Source: CALRQJ02 sp943370285
Lineage (GTDB): Bacteria > Bacteroidota > Bacteroidia > Chitinophagales > Chitinophagaceae
Direction: 5' to 3'
DNA: 64,000 nucleotides
NCBI GenBank assembly: GCA_943370285.1
Contig: CALRQJ020000016.1
Coordinates: 30,886 to 94,885, forward strand
In this document: positions 7,553 to 16,684 of the stretch, one piece after another
How positions within the stretch are numbered: position 1 is the first letter of the stretch
Layout of the letters: the number at the start of each line of letters is the position of its first letter
Made by a program: the position numbers and the translations under genes
The notes under the pieces: model-generated
What the model was told of the DNA's origin: nothing
The model's input: only the letters and a program-made list of their open reading frames with translations
Database searches by the model: none

Positions 7553-8695
7553 ATGCTCAGATTGCTTGGTTTGTTGCTGTTTAGCGGATTAACTGCTTGT
7601 GCCAATAATAATAATCCCGTTACGGATAGTACGGCAAGTGCCGATGAATTGGCGACTAAATACCAACTTGATAAAATTAAACTACCGCCGGGTTTTTCGG
7701 TATCGGTGTTTGCCGAAGTGCCTAATGCCAGAAGCATGTGTTATGGTACCAACGGAACTTTGTTTGTGGGCAACCGCAGCGAAGACAATGTATATGCCGT
7801 GGTAGACAATGATAAAGATGGCAAAGCCGATAAAGTGTACACCATTGCCAAAGACATGAATACGCCAAACGGTGTTGCGTTTAAAGATGGTAGTTTGTAT
7901 GTGGCTGAAATCAACCGCATTTTGCGTTACGATAATATTGAAGCCAACTTGGCTAATCCGCCTGCACCGGTATTGGTGTACGATAAGTTCCCGACCAAAA
8001 CACATCATGGTTGGAAGTACATTGCTTTTGGACCCGATGGAAAATTATATGTTCCCGTTGGTGCACCATGTAATGTGTGCAACGAAAAAGATTCCATTTT
8101 TGCTACCATCACTCGTATGAACCCCGATGGCAGTGGATTAGAGATTTTTGCCAAGGGTATTCGCAATACGGTTGGGTTTACTTGGCATCCTGAAACCAAA
8201 GAAATGTGGTTTACCGATAACGGCCGTGATATGATGGGTGATGATATGCCCTTTTGCGAATTGAACCGTGCCCCACAACAAGGCATGCACTTTGGCTTTC
8301 CATTTATTCACCAAGGCGATACCCCCGACCCTGAATTTGGGAAAGGCAAAAATCCTGCTGATTTTACTGCGCCGGCTCTTAAGGTTGGTCCGCATGTAGC
8401 ACCGTTGGGGCTTACGTTTTATACGGGTAATATGTTTCCGGCAAACTATAAAAATGCCGTGTTTATTGCCGAGCATGGCAGTTGGAACCGCACTAAAAAA
8501 GCAGGGTATAAAATTGGCATGGCCACTATTGTAAACAATACCGTAACGGATTATAAACCTTTTATGGATGGCTTTTTACAGCCTAAAGATCAAGTCATTG
8601 GCCGACCCGTAGATTGTATTGTTGCCCCCGATGGAGCTTTATTGGTAAGCGATGATTATGCCGGTGTCATTTATAGGGTGGTGTATAAGGGGTAG
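7553..8695 (+). CDS. Sorbosone-dehydrogenase-like beta-propeller lipoprotein
   Basis: The 380-residue protein has a lipoprotein signal (LLLFSGLTACANN). It is followed by a six-bladed propeller of the soluble PQQ sugar dehydrogenase / L-sorbosone dehydrogenase type: IKLPPGFSVSVFA, RSMCYGTNGTLFVGNR, DGKLYVPVGAPCNVC, GLEIFAKGIRNTVGF, FTDNGRDMMGDDMP and FIAEHGSWNR. Members oxidise sugars or aldoses with PQQ in the periplasm, but many have no proven activity. It stands alone, so the substrate is unknown. Start ATG at 7553. Confidence 0.82.
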   Translation: MLRLLGLLLFSGLTACANNNNPVTDSTASADELATKYQLDKIKLPPGFSVSVFAEVPNARSMCYGTNGTLFVGNRSEDNVYAVVDNDKDGKADKVYTIAKDMNTPNGVAFKDGSLYVAEINRILRYDNIEANLANPPAPVLVYDKFPTKTHHGWKYIAFGPDGKLYVPVGAPCNVCNEKDSIFATITRMNPDGSGLEIFAKGIRNTVGFTWHPETKEMWFTDNGRDMMGDDMPFCELNRAPQQGMHFGFPFIHQGDTPDPEFGKGKNPADFTAPALKVGPHVAPLGLTFYTGNMFPANYKNAVFIAEHGSWNRTKKAGYKIGMATIVNNTVTDYKPFMDGFLQPKDQVIGRPVDCIVAPDGALLVSDDYAGVIYRVVYKG

Positions 8696-8814
8696 AATTT
8701 AGAAGGTAGAAGACAGGAGATAGAAGATAGGGGTTGAGGATTGGAATTTAGTGGTTAGTGATTTGGTTAGAAATTAATTGATAGTAGGATAGAAAAGGGT
8801 ATTAAAAAACTTAT

Positions 8815-8919
8815 TTACAACTCCCCATTACTCAGCCAAATAATCGCAATAATTCCTACAAGCAGAATTAGCCCAAACAACAGTATTTTTTTCTTAATCT
8901 GAAAATTAGATGAGTTCAT
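8815..8919 (-). CDS. Putative small single-span membrane protein (34 residues)
   Basis: The minus-strand frame reads MNSSNFQIKKKILLFGLILL and continues VGIIAIIWLSNGEL. It has a short polar N-terminus, three lysines and then one hydrophobic helix of about 19 residues, a pattern typical of genuine tiny membrane proteins and unlikely by chance. It lies downstream of glyS on the same strand, with a hairpin at 8935-8965 just upstream. Function unknown. Confidence 0.5.
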   Translation of the reverse strand: MNSSNFQIKKKILLFGLILLVGIIAIIWLSNGEL

Positions 8920-8934
8920 AAAAGCGGTATAAGC

Positions 8935-8965
8935 AAAGAGGCTATCTTTTTAAGACAGCCTCTTT
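8935..8965. terminator. Hairpin, probable glyS terminator
   Basis: AAAGAGGCT (8935-8943) pairs with AGCCTCTTT (8957-8965). The T tract is short on both strands. It would stop transcripts arriving from glyS, or belong to the leader of the tiny ORF. Confidence 0.55.
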
Positions 8966-9010
8966 GTATGTTAAATATATGGTGTTTGTGTTTCGGTGTA
9001 TCTTTTGATT

Positions 9011-9088
9011 GAACAGATCCCTCTCCCGACATGTCAGGAGAGGGATGACAATATTATTGAATAGATCCCTCGTTCCTCGGGATGACAA
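9011..9088. repeat. Two tandem palindromic repeat units
   Basis: Unit 1 (9011-9051) reads GAACAGATCCCTC, a hairpin, then GAGGGATGACAA. Unit 2 (9059-9088) reads GAATAGATCCCTC, a short loop, then GGGATGACAA. The shared flanks and palindromic cores make them REP-like elements. Confidence 0.65.
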
Positions 9089-9125
9089 ATTCACTTTATT
9101 CACTATTCACCACTCACAACTCACT

Positions 9126-9140
9126 CCCGACTCGTCGGGG
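9126..9140. repeat. Palindrome CCCGAC/GTCGGG directly past glyS
   Basis: CCCGACTCGTCGGGG lies three bases beyond the glyS stop codon. The arms equal those of the palindrome at 2623-2640. Confidence 0.6.
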
Positions 9141-9142
9141 CA

Positions 9143-10618
9143 CTACTGAATACTCGCCAATACAATATCTTTCACATCATGCAAGGCTACTCGTTCTTGG
9201 GTCATATTATCTCTGTGACGAATAGTAACGGTTTGGTCTTCTAAAGTTTGATGATCTATCGTAACACAGAATGGTGTACCAATTGCATCTTGGCGGCGGT
9301 AACGTTTTCCGATGGCATCTTTTTCTTCGAAGAAACATTTGAAATGTGGCATACATTCCTTCATCAGTTCTCTAGCCAATTCCGGTAAACCATCTTTTTT
9401 AGTCAGTGGTAATATGGCCAATTTTACCGGTGCAATTTTTGCCGGAATATGCAATACTACTCGGCTATCGGTTGTGCCATCTTCCTTTTGAATCACTTCT
9501 TCTTCGTAAGCATTTGCCAAAATCAACAAAAACATACGGTCTAAACCAATAGAGGTTTCTACCACATATGGTACGTAGTTGCCATAAGCTTTGCCTGTAG
9601 TTTCATCAATGTCGTTATCGAAATATTGTTGTTTCTTTTTGCTGTATAGTTGATGTTGCGTTAAATCAAAGTCGCTGCGGCTATGAATTCCTTCTACTTC
9701 TTTAAAACCAAAAGGAAATTCAAACTCAATATCGCATGCTTCTTTGGCATAGTGGGCCAATTTAACATGATCGTGGTAACGGTATTTTGCGGCAGGTAAA
9801 CCAAGACTTAAATGCCAGTCTAATCTTGCTTTTTTCCAATATTTATACCATTCTCCTTCGGTGCCGGGACGAACAAAAAACTGCATTTCCATCTGTTCAA
9901 ATTCTCTCATTCTAAATATGAACTGACGGGCAACAATCTCGTTTCTAAAAGCTTTACCGGTTTGTGCAATACCAAACGGAATTTTCATTCTTGCCGTTTT
10001 TTGCACATTCAAAAAATTCACAAAAATACCTTGTGCTGTTTCGGGTCTTAGGTACACTTTGTTGTCATCAGGATTGTCTGAAGCAATGGCACCAAACTCG
10101 GTGGAGAACATCAAATTAAATTGGCGAATATCGGTCCAGTTGGCAGTACCACTTACGGCACAAACAATTTTTTGATCGAGGATCAATTGTTTTAACCCGG
10201 CATAATCATCTGCCGCTAACAATTCCTCCATTTGTTTGAGTAAGGCAAACTCTTCTTCTTTTTTACCTTCAGTGGCTAATTTTTCAGCATGTGTTTCAAT
10301 CAAATGATCTACCCGATAGCGTTTTTTGCTATCCTTATTGTCAATCATTGGATCACTGAAATTATCTACATGTCCACTTGCTTTCCACGTAGTGGGATGC
10401 ATAAAAATGGCAGCATCAATGCCCACTATATTTTCATGCAATTGGGTCATGCTTTTCCACCAATAATCTCTGATGTTCTTTTTTAATTCGGCACCATAAG
10501 GTCCGTAATCGTACACCGCACTTAAACCATCGTAAATTTCACTGGATTGAAATACAAAGCCATATTCTTTGGCGTGGGAAATAATAGCCTGAAAAGTATT
10601 GTCTTGTTGCTTACTCAT
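9143..10618 (-). CDS. glyS: Glycyl-tRNA synthetase, alpha2 type
   Basis: A class II synthetase of 491 residues of the dimeric single-chain kind, not the alpha2-beta2 enzyme. Marks are SSEIYDGLSAVYDYGPYG near the N-terminus, YLRPETAQGIFVNF, AQTGKAFRNEI and ETSIGLDRMFLLIL, then a C-terminal anticodon-binding domain ending near VTIRHRDNMTQERV. It charges tRNA-Gly. A TAGGTTTG promoter box ends 7 bases before the ATG, implying an almost leaderless mRNA. Confidence 0.97.
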   Translation of the reverse strand: MSKQQDNTFQAIISHAKEYGFVFQSSEIYDGLSAVYDYGPYGAELKKNIRDYWWKSMTQLHENIVGIDAAIFMHPTTWKASGHVDNFSDPMIDNKDSKKRYRVDHLIETHAEKLATEGKKEEEFALLKQMEELLAADDYAGLKQLILDQKIVCAVSGTANWTDIRQFNLMFSTEFGAIASDNPDDNKVYLRPETAQGIFVNFLNVQKTARMKIPFGIAQTGKAFRNEIVARQFIFRMREFEQMEMQFFVRPGTEGEWYKYWKKARLDWHLSLGLPAAKYRYHDHVKLAHYAKEACDIEFEFPFGFKEVEGIHSRSDFDLTQHQLYSKKKQQYFDNDIDETTGKAYGNYVPYVVETSIGLDRMFLLILANAYEEEVIQKEDGTTDSRVVLHIPAKIAPVKLAILPLTKKDGLPELARELMKECMPHFKCFFEEKDAIGKRYRRQDAIGTPFCVTIDHQTLEDQTVTIRHRDNMTQERVALHDVKDIVLASIQ

Positions 10619-10625
10619 AAGGCCG

Positions 10626-10633
10626 CAAACCTA
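10626..10633 (-). promoter_or_regulatory. Bacteroidota -7 box of glyS
   Basis: TAGGTTTG on the minus strand matches TAnnTTTG and ends 7 bases from the start codon. Confidence 0.6.
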
Positions 10634-10687
10634 CAAATTATTGGGGAAATACAGTGGCGCCAATGCTTGGCTATCCTTGAGTGTGTG

Positions 10688-10990
10688 TTATAATGCTTCA
10701 ATTTTCTTCCAAGCTTCTATGCCGCCGGCTACATTAATAAGGTTGGTGAAACCAAATTTTTCTTGCAATCGCTGAATGGCAATTTGGCTACGTACGCCTT
10801 TGCGGCAATAGACCATGACCGGTTGGTCTTTGGGAATTTGATGAGCTTTACTTATGACATCGCCTAGAGGAATTAATGTGCCCCCAATATTAAAATCTTC
10901 ATGCTCAATATCTTCTCTTACATCTAACAAAAACAAATCGGGTTGTTGCTGTAACTGTTCTTTAAGTGCTTGTGGAGTTATGTGTTGCAT
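10688..10990 (-). CDS. Rhodanese-domain protein
   Basis: The 100-residue single rhodanese domain has LLDVREDIEH, the active-site loop around C62 (VYCRKGVRS) and the closing segment NVAGGIEAWKK. Such stand-alone domains carry persulfide sulfur between donors and acceptors; the partner is not evident. The basic active-site loop CRKGVR suggests an anionic substrate. No signal peptide, so cytoplasmic. Confidence 0.88.
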   Translation of the reverse strand: MQHITPQALKEQLQQQPDLFLLDVREDIEHEDFNIGGTLIPLGDVISKAHQIPKDQPVMVYCRKGVRSQIAIQRLQEKFGFTNLINVAGGIEAWKKIEAL

Positions 10991-11210
10991 GGAGGAAGCG
11001 GTGAATGGTCAATATTAAAAAGTGAGTAGCGAATGGTGAATGGTGAATGGTCAATAGTGAGGCCCCTAAATCCCCCAACCTTCGGCCATTGGTAAATGAC
11101 TACGGTTGGCAAGTCGTAGGGGACTTAAAGTCCTCTGCGAAAAACTCCGTGTCCTCTGCGGTAAATCCATTCTATATTCTCCATTCTGTATTCTAACTTC
11201 TCTCTTCTCT
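10991..11210. repeat. Patchwork of dispersed intergenic repeat words
   Basis: This stretch has no gene. It holds iterated GAATGGTGAATGGTGAATGG (11031-11050), a CCCCTAAATCCCCC...AGGGGACTTAAAG element (about 11064-11132), the word CTCCGTGTCCTCTGCGGTAA, and pyrimidine-rich ATTCTCCATTCTGTATTCT / TTCTCTCTTCTCTC. Similar words recur at 8699-8735, 9101-9125 and 62634-62689. Confidence 0.6.
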
Positions 11211-13202
11211 CTACACCTCATCTTGTCCATCGTAAAATACTCGTTTCAATTTTAAATTGGTTACTGGCGCTACAATGAGTGGAAATTTCTCTACTGTTAC
11301 ATTGCTAGGGTCTAGGCCGAAACCTCTTTCTTCACTCAGTGAAATCTCTTTGAGCCAGAAATAGAGTTTCATTACTACTCGTTCAAAAAATGGCAGTTCA
11401 TTATCTTGACTCAAGTATTTTTCCATTACCACAAACTGAAAATCTCCTACCACATTATTACGTTCTAAACTTTCGTAGCGGCTTGTAATATTCACTTCTT
11501 TATTGCTCACCAATTCTGCTACTACTTTACGGAACATCAAATTAATTTTTTGTTCTACCCTAAAGCCAAGTCTAAATTCTACCCTAATAATATCGTTGGG
11601 AATGATATGGTCAACTACATATTCGCAAGTGTAAGGATCATCCAACACATCTACATGCACAAACCAATAAATATCCGCTCTTTTTGGTTTTTTATTTAAG
11701 ATGGAATAGATGATTTTATGTTCAATTTCTTTGGGATTATTGGCACTTGTCATATACACCAAATGCGTAGCAGACTTTGGTACTGTTTTATCATTACTCA
11801 ATTCTTGAATTTGTGGTACATAATGTTCCATCCGTACAAATTCAACATAACGGTTTTTGATTTTGCGACTCCGGTACCAGACATACATTACTATGAACAT
11901 AATACCACCCACAATCATAGTGATATAACCACCATGAGTGAATTTTTGTAACAATGCAATCAAGAAGGCTACTTCAACTACAAAATACACCACTAAAAAC
12001 AGGTAAATCCAAGCCGATTTTACTCGATGTAAAACCATGTAGTTGGCAAATAGAATAGTAGTCATAATCATGGTTACTACAATCGCTAATCCGTATGCAG
12101 CTTCCATTTTAGACGATTCTCTAAAGTATAATACCACTGCTACGCAACCCACAAACATCAATAAGTTGATTCCGGGAATAAACAATTGTCCTTTCTCTTC
12201 AGATGGGTACCTAATTTTCATTTTAGGCCAAAGGTTAAGTCGTAACGCTTCGCTGATTAAAGTAAAAGAACCTGAAACCATCGCTTGACTCGCAATAATG
12301 GCAGCACTTGTTGCTATGATAACACCTGGTATAATAAACCATTGCGGCATGATGTCGTAAAATGCATTGATGCCCAAAGCGGCTTTTGCTTCTTTCGTAA
12401 CTTCTAAACCGGTATGGTTGGCCAACAAAGAAGCACCTTGTCCAAAATAGTTGAGCAACAAACAAATCTTCACATAAATCCAAGAAAGTCTGATGTTGTC
12501 TCTACCGCAATGCCCTAAATCGCTATACAAGGCTTCGGCACCGGTAGTACATAAAAATACTGCACCCAATAACCAAAATCCATGCGGATATTGTATTAAA
12601 AACTCAATGGCATAATGTGGGCTTAAAGCTTTGAAAATACTGACATCATCACTCATATGAATGATGCCAAGCAAGGCAAGCATGGTAAACCAGATAGACA
12701 TTATGGGGCCGAAAAACTTACCAATACTTGCTGTACCAAACTGCTGCATAAAAAAGAATGCCGATAATATACCGATGACAATACCAACAATGGTATTTCT
12801 TTCAATGCCTTGTAATGCAGGTAATTCTTGCAGGCCTTCAATAGCTGATGTTACAGAAATGGGCGGTGTTATAATACCATCGGCTAAAAGTGCGGCACCG
12901 CCAATCATGGCTGGTATCACTAACCATTTTTTTCTTCTTCTTACCAATGCATAAAGGGCAAATGTGCCACCCTCACCACGGTTATCTGCTCTTAATACCA
13001 AGAGCACATATTTAAGTGTGGTTTGTAATGTCAGTGTCCAAATGATGCAAGACAAAGTACCAATAATAAGTTCTTCTGAAATTATTCTATCGCCAATGAT
13101 GGCGTTAAAAACGTAAAGCGGTGATGTGCCAATATCTCCGTAAATAATTCCTAATGCAATTAATAAACCGGCACCGGTAACTTTGTTGGTTTGCTTGCCC
13201 AC
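11211..13202 (-). CDS. kup: Kup family potassium uptake protein
   Basis: The 663-residue inner-membrane protein begins with the Kup signature ALGIIYGDIGTSPLYVFNAI, then LRADNRGEGGTFALYALVRR and LLADGIITPPISVTSAIEGL. About twelve hydrophobic segments fill the first two thirds, and a soluble C-terminal domain of roughly 200 residues follows. It imports K+ probably with protons. It is a single gene with repeat-rich DNA downstream. Start ATG at 13202. Confidence 0.95.
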   Translation of the reverse strand: MGKQTNKVTGAGLLIALGIIYGDIGTSPLYVFNAIIGDRIISEELIIGTLSCIIWTLTLQTTLKYVLLVLRADNRGEGGTFALYALVRRRKKWLVIPAMIGGAALLADGIITPPISVTSAIEGLQELPALQGIERNTIVGIVIGILSAFFFMQQFGTASIGKFFGPIMSIWFTMLALLGIIHMSDDVSIFKALSPHYAIEFLIQYPHGFWLLGAVFLCTTGAEALYSDLGHCGRDNIRLSWIYVKICLLLNYFGQGASLLANHTGLEVTKEAKAALGINAFYDIMPQWFIIPGVIIATSAAIIASQAMVSGSFTLISEALRLNLWPKMKIRYPSEEKGQLFIPGINLLMFVGCVAVVLYFRESSKMEAAYGLAIVVTMIMTTILFANYMVLHRVKSAWIYLFLVVYFVVEVAFLIALLQKFTHGGYITMIVGGIMFIVMYVWYRSRKIKNRYVEFVRMEHYVPQIQELSNDKTVPKSATHLVYMTSANNPKEIEHKIIYSILNKKPKRADIYWFVHVDVLDDPYTCEYVVDHIIPNDIIRVEFRLGFRVEQKINLMFRKVVAELVSNKEVNITSRYESLERNNVVGDFQFVVMEKYLSQDNELPFFERVVMKLYFWLKEISLSEERGFGLDPSNVTVEKFPLIVAPVTNLKLKRVFYDGQDEV

Positions 13203-13375
13203 GATAAAGGAAGTTGAGTAAATAAAAACTTCACAAATGTAAACGGAAAAATACCTTACCTGCCTAATCTTATTTGGTCTTTTGCCTAAAATGCTATCTA
13301 AACTCTAAACTTGTGTAAACATTGTGCAAACTCACCAACACAAACGCTACAAACCTTACATTTGTTAGTATAAAT

Positions 13376-14917
13376 ATGTCCCGAATGAATGCTTTTCAAA
13401 GGTTAACGCTTTCTTTTTTAGTTTTTGTTAGTTTGGGATTGATAGCCCATGGCCAGAAGATTACTTATGCCGAGGTTGATAAAGACGATCTTAAGCAAAC
13501 CAATTTTGAGATTATTGGTAAAACGGGTGCTAACTATCTCATCTATAAAAATATTAGAGACAAACATGCTATTACGGTGTACGATGTAAACATGAAAGTG
13601 TTGAATCGGGTAAATATGAAGTACCTGCCCGAGAAATTAATCAATACCGATTTTTTGAGTTTGGGCAATTTCTCTTATATGTTTTATCAATACCAACGTA
13701 AAAGTATTGTGTACTGCATGGCAGTTAAATTAGACCAAGACGGCAATAATGTTGGCGAACCTCTTCAATTAGATACTACTGAAATTAATTTTTGGGCAAA
13801 CAACCGTATTTATACTGTTATCAATAGCGATGACAAGCAAAAAATTGTATCGCTTAAAGTAAATAGCAAGAACGATAAAATGCACATTGTTTCTTTTAGC
13901 ACTTTTAATCGAGATTTACAATTACAGCAAAAAGTTAGAGTTGGCATTCCTATGCCGCAACGTAACGATTACTTAACGGAGTTTTATGTAGATAATGAGG
14001 GTATGGTTACTTTTTTAAAAGCAGTTCAAAATGGCGATAATGACAATATCAGCAAATTGTTTTTGATGGTAAAGCCTTTAGCTGCTGAATCTGTAGCTAC
14101 TTATGAGTTAAAATTAAATAATTTGTACTTGGATGATGTACGGTTGAAAGTTGATAATAATAATCGACGTTTTATTATTACTTCATTCTACGCCAAAACA
14201 AGACGTGGCAATATTGATGGGCTTTTAACCGTGATTTGGGATAAAGCACAAGCAAAAGATATTTTTTCTGTCGTTACGGTATTAGATGCTGCTGTTAGAG
14301 AAACGGCCAAAGGCGAAACAAGTGAAAAAACAGCCTTCAATGATTTTTTCCTTCGCAACATCATCCCCAAGAAAAATGGTGGATTTATTATGGCTGCAGA
14401 AGAATTTCATACAACAAGTAGGGGTGGAACTTATACCCGTAATAATTTCATGTGGGGCAATCCTTACAGTTTATCTCCTGCAGATTATTATATGTGGAGT
14501 CCGTATGGATATAGCTATCCTTGGTGGCGCTGGAATAATGGTATGGGCAATCAAATGGTTCGATATCATGCCGATAATGTAGTTGTATTTTCTTTTGATA
14601 GTACGGGTAAATTAGAATGGAATAATGTGGTGAACAAAAGCCAGTTTGATGATGAAACCGATAATTTTATTGGTTATCAGTTGGTGAATACAGGAGACCA
14701 ACTGCATTTCATTTTTAATCAGCAAGAACGGAGGTCTATGTTATTGACCGATCAGAGTATTACACCCGGTGGTCAACTCAATCGTAACCCAACCATGAAA
14801 AATTTAGACAAGGGCTACGACTTTTTACCAAGGTTGTCTAAACAAGTTGGGGCTCGAACAATAATTTCGCCTTGCACTTATCGTAATTACATTTGCTTTG
14901 CAAAAATTGAACTTTAG
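13376..14917 (+). CDS. Secreted protein of unknown function (513 residues)
   Basis: I chose the ATG at 13376 because MSRMNAFQRLTLSFLVFVSL plus GLIAHG forms a clean signal peptide; the longer frame to a TTG at 13322 is unlikely. The mature part begins KITYAEVDKDDLKQTNFEII and looks beta-rich, with repeated strand-turn patterns suggesting a propeller, but I recognise no domain. A Tyr/Trp/Asn-rich loop (YTRNNFMWGNPYSLSPADYY) is conspicuous. It lies 12 bases ahead of the DUF6427-like membrane gene and is probably co-transcribed with it. Confidence 0.8.
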   Translation: MSRMNAFQRLTLSFLVFVSLGLIAHGQKITYAEVDKDDLKQTNFEIIGKTGANYLIYKNIRDKHAITVYDVNMKVLNRVNMKYLPEKLINTDFLSLGNFSYMFYQYQRKSIVYCMAVKLDQDGNNVGEPLQLDTTEINFWANNRIYTVINSDDKQKIVSLKVNSKNDKMHIVSFSTFNRDLQLQQKVRVGIPMPQRNDYLTEFYVDNEGMVTFLKAVQNGDNDNISKLFLMVKPLAAESVATYELKLNNLYLDDVRLKVDNNNRRFIITSFYAKTRRGNIDGLLTVIWDKAQAKDIFSVVTVLDAAVRETAKGETSEKTAFNDFFLRNIIPKKNGGFIMAAEEFHTTSRGGTYTRNNFMWGNPYSLSPADYYMWSPYGYSYPWWRWNNGMGNQMVRYHADNVVVFSFDSTGKLEWNNVVNKSQFDDETDNFIGYQLVNTGDQLHFIFNQQERRSMLLTDQSITPGGQLNRNPTMKNLDKGYDFLPRLSKQVGARTIISPCTYRNYICFAKIEL

Positions 14918-14929
14918 AAACCTCCAATA

Positions 14930-15913
14930 GTGATAGCTGTATTTAAAGAAAAATCTCCTGCAAACATTCTTTGGTTATTGTTGCTAAGCTTGGCTTTGCA
15001 CAGTAATCTTTTTGTGCATCATCCGCAGTTGTCGGTGAGTGAAAAAGATGGATTGGTGAGTTTGCTGTTAATGCAATACGGCAATGCCATTCCCAGTTTT
15101 GTAATGGTCATTTTGTATCATGGTATTTTATTGTTTCAGGCATTACGGATTAATCAGTTGTTTAATGACCAACGCATGTTTGTTAAGCCCTGTTTTGTAG
15201 CTGCCATGACCTATCTCTTAGTAACAGGATTGTTTAAAGAGTGGGGCTATCTCTCTCCAGCACTAATTGCCAATTCTTTAATTATTTGGGTGATGGCAAA
15301 AATCATCCGGCTGTATAATCATGCCAATCCCAAAACCCTATTGTTTAATATTGGGTTAATCACCGGTTTTTCCATCATACTCTATCATCCAACCGCAGTC
15401 CTCAGTTTGGTTGTTTTGTTTGCTGTGTTGGTCGTTCGTCCGTTTAAACCGGCAGAAATTTTAGTACTGCTCATTGGAATTTGTACGCCTTTTTATTTTT
15501 TGATGTCGGCTTTATACTTGATGGGAGATTTTAGCCAGATTGCTGTTTACTTGCCCGAATGGCAAATCAATCATCCCTTCATCAACACAGATATTTCTTT
15601 TTGGACCGGTGTGGGTTGGTTTGTGGCGGTTGTATTAACCGGCATGTACTATTGGCAGCAAAACAATGGCCGAATGTTGATACAGGTTCGTAAAAATTGG
15701 GGTGTATTATTGGTGATGCTTTTATTGATGTTGCCAACTGCTTTTATCAACAAGAATGCCGGTATGGAGAGTTTGTTGTTATTAGCTGTTCCTGCTGCTG
15801 CATTTGCCGCAAATGGCTTCATTTATCCTAAGAAAACTTTTATACCCAATATTTTCTTTTGGCTATTCTTTTTTACTGTTTTGGTGAATAATTGGCAATT
15901 GGTGAAAAATTAG
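14930..15913 (+). CDS. DUF6427-like multi-pass membrane protein
   Basis: The 327-residue protein begins MIAVFKEKSPANILWLLLLS and has roughly nine or ten hydrophobic segments. The opening and overall plan resemble DUF6427 proteins of Bacteroidota, whose function is unknown. The GTG start at 14930 is the only usable one, since an in-frame TAG lies five codons upstream. It follows the unknown secreted gene by 12 bases and precedes purQ by 65. Confidence 0.72.
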   Translation: MIAVFKEKSPANILWLLLLSLALHSNLFVHHPQLSVSEKDGLVSLLLMQYGNAIPSFVMVILYHGILLFQALRINQLFNDQRMFVKPCFVAAMTYLLVTGLFKEWGYLSPALIANSLIIWVMAKIIRLYNHANPKTLLFNIGLITGFSIILYHPTAVLSLVVLFAVLVVRPFKPAEILVLLIGICTPFYFLMSALYLMGDFSQIAVYLPEWQINHPFINTDISFWTGVGWFVAVVLTGMYYWQQNNGRMLIQVRKNWGVLLVMLLLMLPTAFINKNAGMESLLLLAVPAAAFAANGFIYPKKTFIPNIFFWLFFFTVLVNNWQLVKN

Positions 15914-15978
15914 CCATCAATTAACGGTTGTGCAACTTACCTTTACGCCTTCAAAATAACCGATAAACTTACCGGAAA

Positions 15979-16638
15979 ATGAAATTTGGAGTAGTTGTTT
16001 TTCCCGGCTCAAACTGCGATAGGGATATGTTAGATGCCCTGCAAAACGACCTGAATAAAGAAGTAGTGATGCTATGGCATAAAGACAAAGACTTAAGCCA
16101 GTTTACTACTGATGATTGTATTATTCTACCCGGTGGGTTCTCATATGGCGACTATTTGCGTTGCGGGGCTATTGCTCGATTTAGCCCAATGATGCAAAGT
16201 GTAATTGAATTTGCCAACCGTGGCGGAAAAGTGTTGGGTGTGTGTAACGGATTTCAAATCTTATGCGAAAGTGGTTTGTTGCCCGGCGTATTGTTGCAAA
16301 ATGCCAATCAACAGTTTATTTGTAAAAATGTATTTATAACCGGTAGTGATGGTGCTGCATTAAAAATTCCAATTGCACACGGAGAAGGCAGATATTATGC
16401 CGATACTAAAACTTTAGATACGTTAGAAGCCAATAATCAGGTAATTTTTCGCTACAGCGATGAAAATGGTACGATTAATGCAACTGCTAATCCTAATGGT
16501 GCTGAACGTAATATTGCCGGCATTTGTAACAGTAGCAGAAATGTGTTTGGGATGATGCCACATCCTGAAAGAGCTACCGCTCATGTCTTAGGCAATATCG
16601 ATGGTAGAAAAGTATTTGAATTATTGGGATTGAATTAA
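15979..16638 (+). CDS. purQ: Phosphoribosylformylglycinamidine synthase, glutaminase subunit
   Basis: A class I glutamine amidotransferase of 219 residues with VVFPGSNCDRDM, GGFSYGDYLRCGAIAR, the nucleophile C89 in GVCNGFQILCESGLLPG, and the His/Glu pair in MMPHPERA. It supplies ammonia to PurL for the fourth step of purine synthesis. Having a separate small PurQ implies a small-type PurL and a PurS elsewhere. Start ATG at 15979. Confidence 0.95.
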   Translation: MKFGVVVFPGSNCDRDMLDALQNDLNKEVVMLWHKDKDLSQFTTDDCIILPGGFSYGDYLRCGAIARFSPMMQSVIEFANRGGKVLGVCNGFQILCESGLLPGVLLQNANQQFICKNVFITGSDGAALKIPIAHGEGRYYADTKTLDTLEANNQVIFRYSDENGTINATANPNGAERNIAGICNSSRNVFGMMPHPERATAHVLGNIDGRKVFELLGLN

Positions 16639-16684
16639 GCAAAGAAAGTACAGGGATTCGAAAACGTCTAACAACTAAAAAATT

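Larger units (their letters stand above)
8696..9142. other. Intergenic stretch with repeats and a tiny ORF
   Basis: After the dehydrogenase there is low-complexity AGAAGGTAGAAGACAGGAG-like sequence (8699-8735). A 34-codon membrane ORF, a hairpin, two tandem palindromic units and a CCCGAC palindrome follow, each listed separately. Otherwise nothing. Confidence 0.6.
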
